In this document: piece by piece, positions 45,324 to 54,164 of the stretch
How the letters are laid out: each line of letters begins with the position of its first letter
How positions within the stretch are numbered: the first letter of the stretch is position 1
Made by a program: the position numbers and the translations under genes
Notes under the pieces: generated by a model
Databases searched by the model: none
The model's input: only the letters and a program-made list of their open reading frames with translations
Told to the model about the DNA's origin: nothing
Source: Caballeronia udeis
Lineage (GTDB): Bacteria > Pseudomonadota > Gammaproteobacteria > Burkholderiales > Burkholderiaceae
Assembly: GCF_001544555.2 (NCBI RefSeq)
Contig: NZ_FCOK02000025.1
Coordinates: 46,898 to 110,897 of the forward strand
Direction of reading: 5' to 3'
DNA length: 64,000 nucleotides

Positions 45324-45896
45324 ATGTTCGGCGAGATCGCCCGTTTTCTACTCAACACAATCTTCACGCTGTTCGGCGCCGCGCTGCTGCTGCGCGCCTG
45401 GATGCAGGTCGTCCGCATGCCCCCGTACAACCCCGTGTCGAACGCGGTGATGCAAGCCACGAACTGGCTCGTCCTGCCGCTGCGCAAGATCCTGCCGACG
45501 GCGAAGACCATCGACTGGGCGAGCATTGTCGCGGCGTTCCTCGCGGCGCTGGTGTTCGTGATCCTGCTGGTTCTGCTCGCGGGCGTCGATCCCGCCGGAC
45601 TCGCGGTCATGCTGCCCACGCTGCTGGCGGTCGCGGTGATCACCGTGATTAAGTGGGCGCTGAATCTCATCATCTGGATGACGATCCTGATGGCGTTGCT
45701 GTCGTGGCTGAACCCGCAATCCCCGGCCATGCCGCTGCTGTATCAGCTCACGGCGCCATTCCTGGAACCGCTGCGGCGCGTGTTGCCACGCATGGGCGGT
45801 ATCGACTTATCGCCTATCCTGCTGTTCGTGATCGTTCAGGTACTGCTGATGGTCGTCACGAGGCTGGCCGTGACCATGACCATGTTCGGGGTGTGA
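45324..45896 (+). CDS. YggT family membrane protein
   Basis: Inner-membrane protein of 190 residues with two YGGT repeats. Each repeat has a hydrophobic hairpin followed by an LxPLRKILP / LEPLRRVLP motif (about residues 52-60 and 150-158). At least four membrane segments. Members are linked to osmotic tolerance and cell-envelope assembly; no enzymatic function is known. Confidence 0.9.
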   Translation: MFGEIARFLLNTIFTLFGAALLLRAWMQVVRMPPYNPVSNAVMQATNWLVLPLRKILPTAKTIDWASIVAAFLAALVFVILLVLLAGVDPAGLAVMLPTLLAVAVITVIKWALNLIIWMTILMALLSWLNPQSPAMPLLYQLTAPFLEPLRRVLPRMGGIDLSPILLFVIVQVLLMVVTRLAVTMTMFGV

Positions 45897-45970
45897 TTTC
45901 GGGCTCCCATCCCCGTTGATCCGGGTAAAGTTGCGGTAGACAGGGTATTCCGCGTAAAATCGCGGTCTCT

Positions 45971-46044
45971 GCGGGCGTCGTATAATGGTAATACCCTAGC
46001 TTCCCAAGCTAGAGCCGTGGGTTCGATTCCCATCGCCCGCTCCA
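45971..46044 (+). tRNA. tRNA-Gly (anticodon CCC)
   Basis: Cloverleaf of 74 bases including an encoded CCA. Acceptor GCGGGCG (45971-45977) pairs with CGCCCGC (46034-46040). The anticodon stem CTAGC/GCTAG encloses loop TTCCCAA with anticodon CCC at 46003-46005. The T-loop is GGTTCGATTCC. Its 3' end is the integration site of the downstream element. Confidence 0.97.
46027..46044 (+). repeat. attL: tRNA-Gly 3' end
   Basis: TTCCCATCGCCCGCTCCA, the T-arm and acceptor end of the tRNA including CCA. The identical 18 bases occur at 61293-61310. Confidence 0.92.
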
Positions 46045-46151
46045 AACCGCTCTCAGGCCCGCCAGATAAGGCTCTGAGGGTAGTATTGGAAAATCTACCC
46101 ACACCTGACACCCACAGTTTGCTCAAAAAATAGGCAGCAGGAGCCCCTGCG

Positions 46152-47501
46152 ATGCCTATCAAAATCCCTCGCCTCGTCCGTGACGGCAAGACCGGGATCT
46201 ATCATTTCCGCCTGACACTGCCGAAAGCGCTGGCCCACGCCACAGGCCAAACAAGCCTATATACTTCTCTTCAGACCAGAGAATACAAACAGGCGCGTGC
46301 CAAGGCCGTGCTGCTAAATCTACGGGTAGAAATGAGCAAGCCGATAATCGACCTGAGCAAGGTCCGGGACTTACTGAAAATCGACCTGTCGCGCGGGGTT
46401 TTCGAAGCCGACACGCCAGAAGAGCAAGAACGGGGATTCAAGATCCTCGAAAAGATGGAACGGCTTCAGGGGCAGACCGGCGCCCCTCTCGCCGCAGTCA
46501 GCGACGCAGCCCCCTCCCCTTCGGAGAGCAAGCGACCCGCTCAAAACTTCACTGCTATCGTGGCGCTGTATCTAAAGGAAGCAGGCGTTACGCTAAAACC
46601 AGCGACACTGTACAAGCACCAACAGACATTCAAAATATTCAGCGAGCATATCGGCGACCTCCCAGTCAACAGGTATCTGAAGGAAGACGTCAAAGCGTTC
46701 AAAACCAAGTTGTTGAACGAAGGGAAGGTCGGCCATACGATCAACCAGTATCTGTCGCACCTGCGGACCTTTTTCACCTTCGCGACTAACAACGGCTACA
46801 GCGACAATCAGATAAATCCCGTCGAAGACTTGTTTATCAAGGGTGCCAAGAGGGTCGTTAACCCGCGCGACCAGTTCTTCGAAGACGACCTGAAAGTAAT
46901 CTTCCAATGGGCGCACTACCGAAAGCTGGCGATCAAACCGGACTACTTTTGGGGCCCGTTGATTTGCCTCTTTTCCGGCATGCGAATCGAGGAGGTTACG
47001 TCACTGGAATTGAAGAGTGTGAAGATCGAGGACGGTGTTCATTTTTTCAATATCCGCGACGCCAAGACCCGCTCGGGTGTCCGTCGAGTTCCCATTCACT
47101 CAATGCTGATCGAACTCGGTTTCCTCAAGTTTTACGCCAAGGTCAAGGTAGCTCGTAGCCCGGACGACCGCTTGTTCTGGTATTTGAAGGACGGCCATAA
47201 CGGGACAAAAAAGAATTTGTCTCGACGATTCTCCGAGTATCTCGTCAAAATTGGAGTTAAGGAAGACAGCAACTGCTTTCACTCGCTGCGCCACACCACA
47301 ATCACTCGGCTCGTCGCTCGCAAGGTCAACACCAGTACGATCTACCAACTTACCGGACACAAAGGCGAAAACTCGGCGCACTTCGACTACTTGCACGACC
47401 TACCCATGCAAAGCCTGAGGGATGCCGTCGAAGCACTGGATTTTCATAAAATGCTCGATCTCAGCGAGTTCAATCATCTTATGGCGTACACGCAATTCTG
47501 A
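46152..47501 (+). CDS. int: Tyrosine recombinase / integrase
   Basis: Integrase of 449 residues placed directly inside attL, the usual position for tRNA-targeting elements. An N-terminal arm-binding part (about 1-110, beginning IKIPRLVRDGKTGIYHFRLT) precedes a core-binding SAM-like domain (about 130-225) and the catalytic domain (about 240-430). Catalytic residues are R278 (FSGMRIEEV), K305, H377 and R380 (HSLRH), H403 (TGHKG) and the nucleophile Y413 (HFDYLHD). AGGAG lies about 9 bases before the ATG. Confidence 0.96.
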   Translation: MPIKIPRLVRDGKTGIYHFRLTLPKALAHATGQTSLYTSLQTREYKQARAKAVLLNLRVEMSKPIIDLSKVRDLLKIDLSRGVFEADTPEEQERGFKILEKMERLQGQTGAPLAAVSDAAPSPSESKRPAQNFTAIVALYLKEAGVTLKPATLYKHQQTFKIFSEHIGDLPVNRYLKEDVKAFKTKLLNEGKVGHTINQYLSHLRTFFTFATNNGYSDNQINPVEDLFIKGAKRVVNPRDQFFEDDLKVIFQWAHYRKLAIKPDYFWGPLICLFSGMRIEEVTSLELKSVKIEDGVHFFNIRDAKTRSGVRRVPIHSMLIELGFLKFYAKVKVARSPDDRLFWYLKDGHNGTKKNLSRRFSEYLVKIGVKEDSNCFHSLRHTTITRLVARKVNTSTIYQLTGHKGENSAHFDYLHDLPMQSLRDAVEALDFHKMLDLSEFNHLMAYTQF

Positions 47502-47603
47502 AGCCAACAAGTTCCCGTCGAAGCCCTACGGTTCGAAACATTCCGATCTGAGAAAAAACAGAACCCGCTCTTCCAAAGGAATCCAACCTTTATAGCAGCG
47601 TTT

Positions 47604-48563
47604 ATGAACACAGAAAAAGAATTTCTCGGCTTTGTAAAATACGAGGGCAAGCGGTTGGAGTCGGGGGCCTTCGATGCTCGAAAATCCGCCAGAGCGCTTG
47701 TCGGGTTCGATGAAGCGCTTCGCTACTTCATCCTCATCCAAGCGCCGGGTCTGAGAGATACTGAATTTGAGATCCCGGTGCGGATCGAGAAGGGATCGTG
47801 GATTGCAACAATCCCGTCCGACATTTCGACGCTGTTTGAATTGGGGCTTGGTATCGCCGCTACGGCCTATGTTACCAACGCTGCAAAGAAGATGGCCGAG
47901 AAGGATTTCGATGGCGTCGGCTTCAAGGACATCTTTAAGACATCCCTGGAAGCAATCAAATGGGTGGCCCGGATCGGCAAGCACCTAGGAGGCTTAGACC
48001 AGCGGCGCTTCGAAAATGTGAAATTCACGGAAGACAATGAATTAATTGGCATCCCAAATGATACGGGCGACTACCTCTATTTGCCAGTCAAGTATCTAGA
48101 ACTCTACGCAAACTGCAACCCGAAGATACTGGAAAAGCTAGTCACGAACGTCGACGCCGAAACCATTCTGTCAATTGGCGTCGTCGCAGATGGCGCGATT
48201 GACCAGGAAACTATCACCGAACGTGACAAGTCAATTTTCGCTGAAGACGAAGAAGAGCTAACAGACGAGCTGCTGTTCCCGGAACTTGTTCACGGTGCTC
48301 CCGTTGTTCTCACTGGGGAAGTCACCCGCGAGAACAAGACTTCCCAATCGATGGGTTTCAAATATCAAGGGCATATTCTTACCGCCTATCCCGAGACGCG
48401 TAATATCGTGCCTTACAAACCTATGCTATTCGAGACGTGTCGCCTTGTAGGGGTGGTGGATCGCATCGACGAGAAGGGACGAATAGGAGCAAAGAGACCG
48501 AAACTTATCTTCAGTAGCTTGGAGCCGATCACGGGCCAAACCCGAGATCTTTTTGATCTGTAG
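47604..48563 (+). CDS. Unknown protein, first gene of the Shedu operon
   Basis: A 319-residue protein of no family I can name with confidence. The N-terminal part (1-70) looks like an alpha/beta domain (ARALVGFDEALRYFILIQAP), then a small hydrophobic stretch at about 75-98 (ISTLFELGLGIAATAYVTNA) may be a membrane or buried helix. The C-terminal 100 residues are beta-rich (VVLTGEVTRENKTSQSMGFK, HILTAYPETRNIV), suggesting an OB- or SH3-like barrel. It is followed 16 bases later by the next gene and then by sduA, all in one orientation, so a shared role in phage defence is inferred from context only. Confidence 0.75.
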   Translation: MNTEKEFLGFVKYEGKRLESGAFDARKSARALVGFDEALRYFILIQAPGLRDTEFEIPVRIEKGSWIATIPSDISTLFELGLGIAATAYVTNAAKKMAEKDFDGVGFKDIFKTSLEAIKWVARIGKHLGGLDQRRFENVKFTEDNELIGIPNDTGDYLYLPVKYLELYANCNPKILEKLVTNVDAETILSIGVVADGAIDQETITERDKSIFAEDEEELTDELLFPELVHGAPVVLTGEVTRENKTSQSMGFKYQGHILTAYPETRNIVPYKPMLFETCRLVGVVDRIDEKGRIGAKRPKLIFSSLEPITGQTRDLFDL

Positions 48564-48579
48564 GCGCGAGGAAAAACAG

Positions 48580-49179
48580 ATGCCGAGGCTATCCCTAACC
48601 GATCTCGTAGACGTCGTGTCGAAGGCTGGCTCACCGAAAGCAACGAAGGTGAAACAGATCAAGAATCGGCAAGACTATAGCCCTGCCACCGATTTCTATA
48701 AGCCCCTGAGGGAAAAACTGGTTTCGATTCATCAGGCCGATCAGTCAAAGAGCGATCTGCCGACGATCCTTGACGGCATAACTGACCTGAAGAAAATCAA
48801 GACGTACGCGATCCTCGTCGAAGGGTATCGCAAGTGGTGGGGAACGAAAAAATTTGGATGGTTCTCTCCACCAACGACCATCTACTCCCACGCTGGCCTT
48901 GATGTGTCCGTCAACCCCGAGCTGGGCCTCTCCTTCAATGGTGTCGACCACCTCATCAAACTATATTTAAAGGACGACGAGGTAAACAAAGCGAAGATGG
49001 ATCTAATAACGTCGCTTATGGAGCACTGCCTCCGAGAAAAATCAAAACAAGGCACGATCATGAGTGTCTTGGACGTCAGGGGATCGAAACTATACGTATT
49101 GAGCACGAACGCCACGGCCCAAAAAGCCATCATTGACGCTGAGCTTGCGTACGTCGCCGCGCTCTGGCCCAACGTCTGA
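48580..49179 (+). CDS. Unknown protein, second gene of the Shedu operon
   Basis: A 199-residue soluble protein not assigned to any family. The start at 48580 follows GAGGAAAAACAG and replaces an upstream ATG that overlaps the preceding gene. The N-terminus is Lys/Ser-rich. The middle contains KTYAILVEGYRKWWGTKKFG and SPPTTIYSHAGLDVSVNPEL, and the C-terminus SVLDVRGSKLYVLSTNATAQ. No membrane segment, no recognisable catalytic motif. It sits 16 bases after one unknown gene and 38 bases before sduA. Confidence 0.72.
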   Translation: MPRLSLTDLVDVVSKAGSPKATKVKQIKNRQDYSPATDFYKPLREKLVSIHQADQSKSDLPTILDGITDLKKIKTYAILVEGYRKWWGTKKFGWFSPPTTIYSHAGLDVSVNPELGLSFNGVDHLIKLYLKDDEVNKAKMDLITSLMEHCLREKSKQGTIMSVLDVRGSKLYVLSTNATAQKAIIDAELAYVAALWPNV

Positions 49180-49217
49180 CACGCCAGTGATGTTCCCCTT
49201 TAGACCGACGGAAGATC

Positions 49218-50414
49218 ATGACAGACGAAGCAGAGATCCACAGAAATAAGCAGACGAACAAGACCTACATTAGCCCAACGATAGAAACGATGGAGGGAAA
49301 GCTTCGCATCGCCTCAAAAGTGCTCGATTCGGAGGGGCTTCAGTACGCAAAAGTTAAGAGCGAAGTTGTCCTTCGGCGCACGCCCAAGGGGCGAACCGAA
49401 ATCATCGCCAAGTTTCTTGAAGATGAACGCGAACTGTCAGTCGTCACCATTCAGGCATTCAACGGAGAAACCGGAACACCACATAAGACTTACTTCTCCT
49501 TTATTAGCTCCGAAATCCCGAAGCTGCTGACGTTCTTCGAAAACATTGCCGTCGTGGAGTTCAAGGACAGCGAGCGCGTCAACATCACCGACAGCGAACT
49601 CAGAAAATTAAGGCTATCGAAGGAACAGGCCTCGGGCCTAGTACACGACAATCAAGAGCTGTTCGCCGAGATAGCACGCTCTGCGCTAACTAGAGAAGAC
49701 GTAGTCGCTCTTGGATATCGTAAGAAACAGGTAGCTGCCTTCCATAGACTCCTGCATGACCCTACCTTTTTTGAGCAGGCCAAACGGTCAAAAGACGTAA
49801 GAGGTAACGAGGCCCTCTGGCAACTCTTCTTCGAGAAGAACCAGTGGATCTTCGGATACGGACTCAGCTACTTCTTCGTGACGGGCTTCGATCACCGCAA
49901 ACTGGAGCAGGTGGTCGAAGGACACGATATCTTGAATCGTGGCAAGCGAGTAGATGGGCTCATGAAAACCAGGGGTATCGTAAACTCACTGTGCTTTGTG
50001 GAAATCAAGACTCACGAGACCCCTCTTCTCGACAATGCTGCCTACCGACCGGGATGCTGGGCACCGTCAAAGGAACTATCCGGTGCCATAGCTCAAGTGC
50101 AAGGAACCGTATCCGTTGCTATACAGAACCTTGGTAATCTGCTCCGGCCCAAAGACGAAACCGGCGATCCCACGGGCGAAGAGGTTTTCAATTTTAAACC
50201 TCGGGCATTTCTTGTGATCGGAAGCCTCGATGAGTTTGCGTCTGAACACGGGGTCAACAGCGACAAAGTGCGATCATTCGAACTTTTTCGGAACAGCATA
50301 ACGGGTATCGAGATACTCACTTTTGATGAATTGTATGAGCGCAGCAGATTTATCGTTGAGTCGATCCCGGGCAGCGCCGGAACAAGCACCTTTGCCTCAC
50401 CCGACCTAGAATGA
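49218..50414 (+). CDS. sduA: Shedu anti-phage nuclease SduA (DUF4263)
   Basis: A 398-residue protein. The C-terminal half (about 190-385) matches the Shedu nuclease core: GNEALWQLFFEKNQWIFGYG, the acid D246 in KRVDGLMKTRG, the E-x-K pair E262/K264 in CFVEIKTHETPLL, the following PGCWAPSKELSGAIAQVQ and the closing strand KPRAFLVIGSLDEF. These form a PD-(D/E)XK active site. The N-terminal about 190 residues is a separate domain; in Shedu proteins this part varies and is thought to sense infection. Classical Shedu is a one-gene system; here two unknown genes precede it. Last gene of the operon. Confidence 0.88.
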   Translation: MTDEAEIHRNKQTNKTYISPTIETMEGKLRIASKVLDSEGLQYAKVKSEVVLRRTPKGRTEIIAKFLEDERELSVVTIQAFNGETGTPHKTYFSFISSEIPKLLTFFENIAVVEFKDSERVNITDSELRKLRLSKEQASGLVHDNQELFAEIARSALTREDVVALGYRKKQVAAFHRLLHDPTFFEQAKRSKDVRGNEALWQLFFEKNQWIFGYGLSYFFVTGFDHRKLEQVVEGHDILNRGKRVDGLMKTRGIVNSLCFVEIKTHETPLLDNAAYRPGCWAPSKELSGAIAQVQGTVSVAIQNLGNLLRPKDETGDPTGEEVFNFKPRAFLVIGSLDEFASEHGVNSDKVRSFELFRNSITGIEILTFDELYERSRFIVESIPGSAGTSTFASPDLE

Positions 50415-50538
50415 GCTGTACGGCGGCATCGATGCCTATCGCAGCACCTTTGGTTGTTCTCATGATGCTGTTCAATGCTTAGGAATTCAAATTAAATTTA
50501 GAACTTTTTCACAATAATTCGTTGACATCTGTCGAAAA

Positions 50539-50574
50539 ATTTTGTTTGTTGCATAGTAGAACAACAAACAAAAT
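50539..50574 (+). promoter_or_regulatory. Perfect 13-bp inverted repeat in the rep leader
   Basis: ATTTTGTTTGTTG (50539-50551) and CAACAAACAAAAT (50562-50574) with a 10-base loop, ending two bases before the rep start codon. It could be an operator for the replicase or a stem that controls rep translation. No clear Shine-Dalgarno exists outside it. TTGACA stands at 50522-50527. Confidence 0.6.
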
Positions 50575-50576
50575 AG

Positions 50577-51548
50577 ATGAATCAACAACTAGAAGAATTT
50601 TTCACTCACCTGAACGAAGCTGTCGTAACCACGAACGATTTCACAGAAGGCACCCGCTTCCGCAAACGCGAGAAGGTCGATCAGTTCGCCTACTGCGGCC
50701 TGAATCAGATGTACCGGAGCTACCTCAGCTTCGACCTCGACACCCCGGGGTCGGCGTTCCGTTTCGAAGACGCCAACGTCCCTCCGCCTACGATCGTCAC
50801 GATCAACCCTGAGAATGCGCACTGCCACATGCTTTACCGGTTGAACACACCGGTGATTTGCACGAAGCACGGCCGTAGCGCGCCGCAGGATTTCTTCGAT
50901 GCCATTCAGGACGAAATGGAGGTCCGGCTTCAGGCGGACCAGGCTTTCAACCACACGCTTACCAAGAACCCGCGTCACCCGCGCTGGAAGGTCATGACGT
51001 ATCCGGTGAGCTACGACCTATCGGATTTCCTTGAGTACATCGATCTTCCTAGGCGGTCATCACGCATCGTACTGCCGGATCATATTCAGCCACGCGGGCG
51101 AAACGATGAATTGTTCCATGGGCTGCGGATTTGGTCGTATGGCGCCGTGCACACCGTTACCGACGAAGATCAATGGCAGGCTGTCGCGTTCGCGAAAGCG
51201 ACAGAGATCAATGCGTGCTTTGCGTGCCCCTTACCATTCGCGGAGGTAAAAGCCACGGCGAAGTCGGTAGCCAGATGGGTATGGAAGGAGCAGCACAAGC
51301 TCGGCAAGACCCGTCCCAAGGTGCTGACATTCGCCGACGAAACAGCCGGGCAACGCATGAGCAAAGGCGCTGAATACACCAACGCCGTGCGTCGCGAGAA
51401 ATCGCTGCAAACGCTTCGGCAAGCCGTGGCAGATTTGCAGCGCATCTATGGCAACAAGATCAGCGTGAGCATGCTCGTGGCAAACACCCGCATGAACATA
51501 AAAACCGTCAGGAAGTACTTTCCCGAAGTGATGAAAGCAGCGTCGTAG
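50577..51548 (+). CDS. ColE2-type plasmid replicase / initiator (Rep)
   Basis: A 323-residue replicase-family protein. The N-terminal catalytic part (about 30-200) shows LSFDLDTPGSAFRFEDANVP, PTIVTINPENAHCHMLYRLN and ATEINACFACPLPF. The primase C-terminal region (about 205-260) has EVKATAKSVARWVWKEQHKL, and the C-terminus has a helix-turn-helix (VSMLVANTRMNIKTVRKYFP). ColE2 Rep makes a primer at its own origin. Its presence shows that the integrated element is, or descends from, a replicating plasmid. Confidence 0.85.
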   Translation: MNQQLEEFFTHLNEAVVTTNDFTEGTRFRKREKVDQFAYCGLNQMYRSYLSFDLDTPGSAFRFEDANVPPPTIVTINPENAHCHMLYRLNTPVICTKHGRSAPQDFFDAIQDEMEVRLQADQAFNHTLTKNPRHPRWKVMTYPVSYDLSDFLEYIDLPRRSSRIVLPDHIQPRGRNDELFHGLRIWSYGAVHTVTDEDQWQAVAFAKATEINACFACPLPFAEVKATAKSVARWVWKEQHKLGKTRPKVLTFADETAGQRMSKGAEYTNAVRREKSLQTLRQAVADLQRIYGNKISVSMLVANTRMNIKTVRKYFPEVMKAAS

Positions 51549-51855
51549 GATGCGGTTGACTTCGGCGACCGAAGTTGTTGACCGGTACGGCCCCTATCAG
51601 GTAATTAGCCCCGATGCTGGATACGCGATAGCGCACGAGATTACAGCCATAAACCAGATCACGAGCGCGGGAAGATAGCCGGGCACGGCCAGACGGTAAC
51701 TGACTAGGGCATCAGCCCGCCTCAAATCTGGGGAGAAACCAGCAAATAGAGAAGAGAAATAAAAAATGGCCGAACCGCATTTCGACCATTTTTCTGCACT
51801 ACATGGATTGTCGTCACTCGCTTGCCCCGATCACCGAGGGATCAGTACGGTACTG
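51549..51855. other. Gap between convergent rep and methyltransferase genes, with terminator
   Basis: No gene. 51761-51793 forms a hairpin of AAAAATGG with CCATTTTT flanked by A and T runs, fitting a bidirectional terminator. In ColE2 plasmids the origin lies just after rep, so 51549-51760 is a candidate origin, but no ColE2 origin consensus is evident. Confidence 0.5.
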
Positions 51856-53205
51856 CTACGCGGCCTGTCTAGTCGCCAAATCGAGCCCAAAAGTGACTTG
51901 TCCGTCATTGGCAGACTCCACGCCCCATACGAGCCGGCCCATCGTTTCGTTGATTTCGTCAGCCATTGACCGTCCAGCTGTGCTGCGCTCGATCTGCGCG
52001 GGGCCGTGCTGCACTTCATTACCCCACATGTACCAGCCCGCGCGGGTCACGCCACGATGAAACAATTCGAGCTTCGGCAGTTCAGGGTACATCCGCTCGA
52101 TCACGTCGTAGAACTCATCCGGCTTCTGGCTGTGTTCGCGACGGGGGTAGCTGAACACCGAAGGCAGCCGTGCCGAAGGAGGAACTTCCGGCAGCGAGTA
52201 TCCGCGCGTCGCCAGCAGCAGCACTTCGTGATTCACACGGAAATACTGGCCTTGGCCCGACCCGTCTTTCGCCCAGATGGCCTGCGTGATGTACCGGAAC
52301 CCCCACGCCTCGATCACCTTCAGGCCTTGCCTAATCAGCGAGGCGGGCACCCACAGGAACAGAACAGCATCGGTGTTCGCCACGTCCTTGACCGGCATCT
52401 CGCAAATCTGTTCGACGCTCATCGTCGGATACCCGAGCACGGCCTCATCGATGTAGTCCCAAGGCGGATCAGCATAGATCAGGTTGAACGGCCCGATCGA
52501 CGGATCAAGCGGCTGGCTCTTCGCCCGGAGGGCGCCACAGGAATGCAGACGCGTCTCGCGCGCTGCTTCACGGGCCTGCTTTTTCAGCTCGCGAGCCTTT
52601 TCGCTCATTTCCTTCGCCCGCACTCCCGACCGGCTTTCGACAAGCTTGTCCAACTCTTCGCGACTGAGCGTAATCAGCGCTGCGGCGTTGCTGACATCGA
52701 CGTCCCCGGTCTCGACGGCGTCGATCAGCCCCCGATGACCCGAATCCCGCACCTTCTTTGCCCGCTGGAGCGTGTCGACCGACACGTTCAACGCCTTTGC
52801 GGCCTGAGCCTGGGATACCGCGTGAGCGGTATGCTGGTTGGCGCCCAACTTCAGGCTCGCAAGGCTGGCTGCAATCATGCCCCGCTGGCTGTCGGTCAGG
52901 TGACGGCGATGCAGGTTCATGCTCACGACATAGGCACCCACCGAACCCTTGATTTCATTCACCGACTCAAACAGAGGATCGATGCCGAGTTCACGGCACG
53001 CCCGCAACCGGTGACGGCCGTCAACCACCTGATTGCGAAACACACTGATCGGCACCCGCTGCCCGTTCGCGTGAATGTCGCGTTTCAGCTCGCGATATTC
53101 GCGCAAGCGCATGCCAGGAAACAGCGCGGCGGCCTCATGGATTCCATACTCACCATCGGTAAAACCCTTAAAATCCAGCACAGTATTGTCATCGTGTTCG
53201 TTCAT
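51856..53205 (-). CDS. ParB-like domain fused to MT-A70 adenine methyltransferase
   Basis: A 449-residue fusion. The N-terminal ParB/Srx-like domain (about 20-110) has NQVVDGRHRLRACRELG, followed by a ParB-type helix-turn-helix (QAQAAKALNVSVDTLQRAKK, about 132-152) and a charged helical linker (185-225). The C-terminal MT-A70 domain (about 238-415) carries the catalytic DPPW at 246-249 in LIYADPPWDYI, and FLWVPASLIRQGLKVIEAWGF. The fold methylates N6 of adenine in DNA or RNA. No cognate restriction enzyme gene is adjacent, so it is probably an orphan methylase that may mark or protect element DNA. Minus strand, convergent with rep. Confidence 0.9.
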   Translation of the reverse strand: MNEHDDNTVLDFKGFTDGEYGIHEAAALFPGMRLREYRELKRDIHANGQRVPISVFRNQVVDGRHRLRACRELGIDPLFESVNEIKGSVGAYVVSMNLHRRHLTDSQRGMIAASLASLKLGANQHTAHAVSQAQAAKALNVSVDTLQRAKKVRDSGHRGLIDAVETGDVDVSNAAALITLSREELDKLVESRSGVRAKEMSEKARELKKQAREAARETRLHSCGALRAKSQPLDPSIGPFNLIYADPPWDYIDEAVLGYPTMSVEQICEMPVKDVANTDAVLFLWVPASLIRQGLKVIEAWGFRYITQAIWAKDGSGQGQYFRVNHEVLLLATRGYSLPEVPPSARLPSVFSYPRREHSQKPDEFYDVIERMYPELPKLELFHRGVTRAGWYMWGNEVQHGPAQIERSTAGRSMADEINETMGRLVWGVESANDGQVTFGLDLATRQAA

Positions 53206-53300
53206 AAGCTTCTCCTTGAAGTGATGTTGTCGGCGAAATGCCTTGCAACAGGAGACAGCTTACGAAGACAGCGTGGTTTTCCTGAAAGCGCGCCGGATGG

Positions 53301-54122
53301 TTGGCGCGCTTTGACAAGATCGAAAAAATATGGCAGCGAGACCTAATCGAGAACATCCGCGTACTGGCGTGGTTCCACGGCGTCGCCACGGAAGCCGAAT
53401 GCGAGCCAACAAAAAACGCCGTTGCGCTTCGCTTCGAAGAGTTGCGGATGGAATACGTACCTGATTCGGAGGATTGGCCGGAAATCCAGTTCCACCGCTA
53501 TGTCGACGGAGACGTGACGCCGACGGTGGACACACTGGATCGGGTCGAGCTTGTCCTGCCGACCACGAAAGATACTTTCATAACCGGGCCGAAATGCGAT
53601 ACCGGTGTCGCTCCCCTGTGGGTGGCTTTGGCCGGGCCGACTGACGCTATGCGCTCGGTCATCAACTGGTACGACGACATACTGTGGCGCGCGCAGCTCT
53701 CAGGCGTGCCCTTCGAGCAGCTAATGTTTTCGGTCACGGATCCGATTCTCCCTCGCCATGTTTTTTTTGAGTATTTTCCGAAGTGGAATTTCGAGGTAAA
53801 CCGCAACCCGCTCGCTTTTGCCGTCAACGAGGGATTGGTGACGATCACCATGGAGCGCTTCACTGTACTTGTGGCGCTGTTCCGGCTCAGCATCCTCTCA
53901 GGCATCGCCTATCCCATGATGGACTTCGTGATGACGGGATTGCTTCACAAGGCGGTGTATGACCTGTTCGATCCGTGGGGCATTGCCCGTCACGTCAAGG
54001 TCTACCTCGAAATTATCCGGGATGGTCAGCGGGAAGCGATGGCGCGCGGCCTGGATCTGTTGAAAGACTCGAACGGCGGAAATGATATTCGGTTTCAGGC
54101 AGATGATGAGCCTACCGCTTGA
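53301..54122 (+). CDS. Unknown 273-residue protein
   Basis: No family recognised. The only start that keeps the full frame is TTG at 53301, behind a weak GGATGG; an internal ATG near residue 50 (MEYVPDSEDW) is an alternative. The chain is rich in aromatic residues, with a hydrophobic stretch at about 178-205 (FTVLVALFRLSILSGIAYPM). The C-terminus is acidic. It is divergent from the methyltransferase and 42 bases ahead of a membrane-protein gene with which it may form an operon. A CCTACCGC/GCGGTAGG hairpin spans its stop codon. Confidence 0.65.
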   Translation: MARFDKIEKIWQRDLIENIRVLAWFHGVATEAECEPTKNAVALRFEELRMEYVPDSEDWPEIQFHRYVDGDVTPTVDTLDRVELVLPTTKDTFITGPKCDTGVAPLWVALAGPTDAMRSVINWYDDILWRAQLSGVPFEQLMFSVTDPILPRHVFFEYFPKWNFEVNRNPLAFAVNEGLVTITMERFTVLVALFRLSILSGIAYPMMDFVMTGLLHKAVYDLFDPWGIARHVKVYLEIIRDGQREAMARGLDLLKDSNGGNDIRFQADDEPTA

Positions 54123-54164
54123 GCGGTAGGTAACCAGGTAACCCCGAAACGACCAACCGAGACA

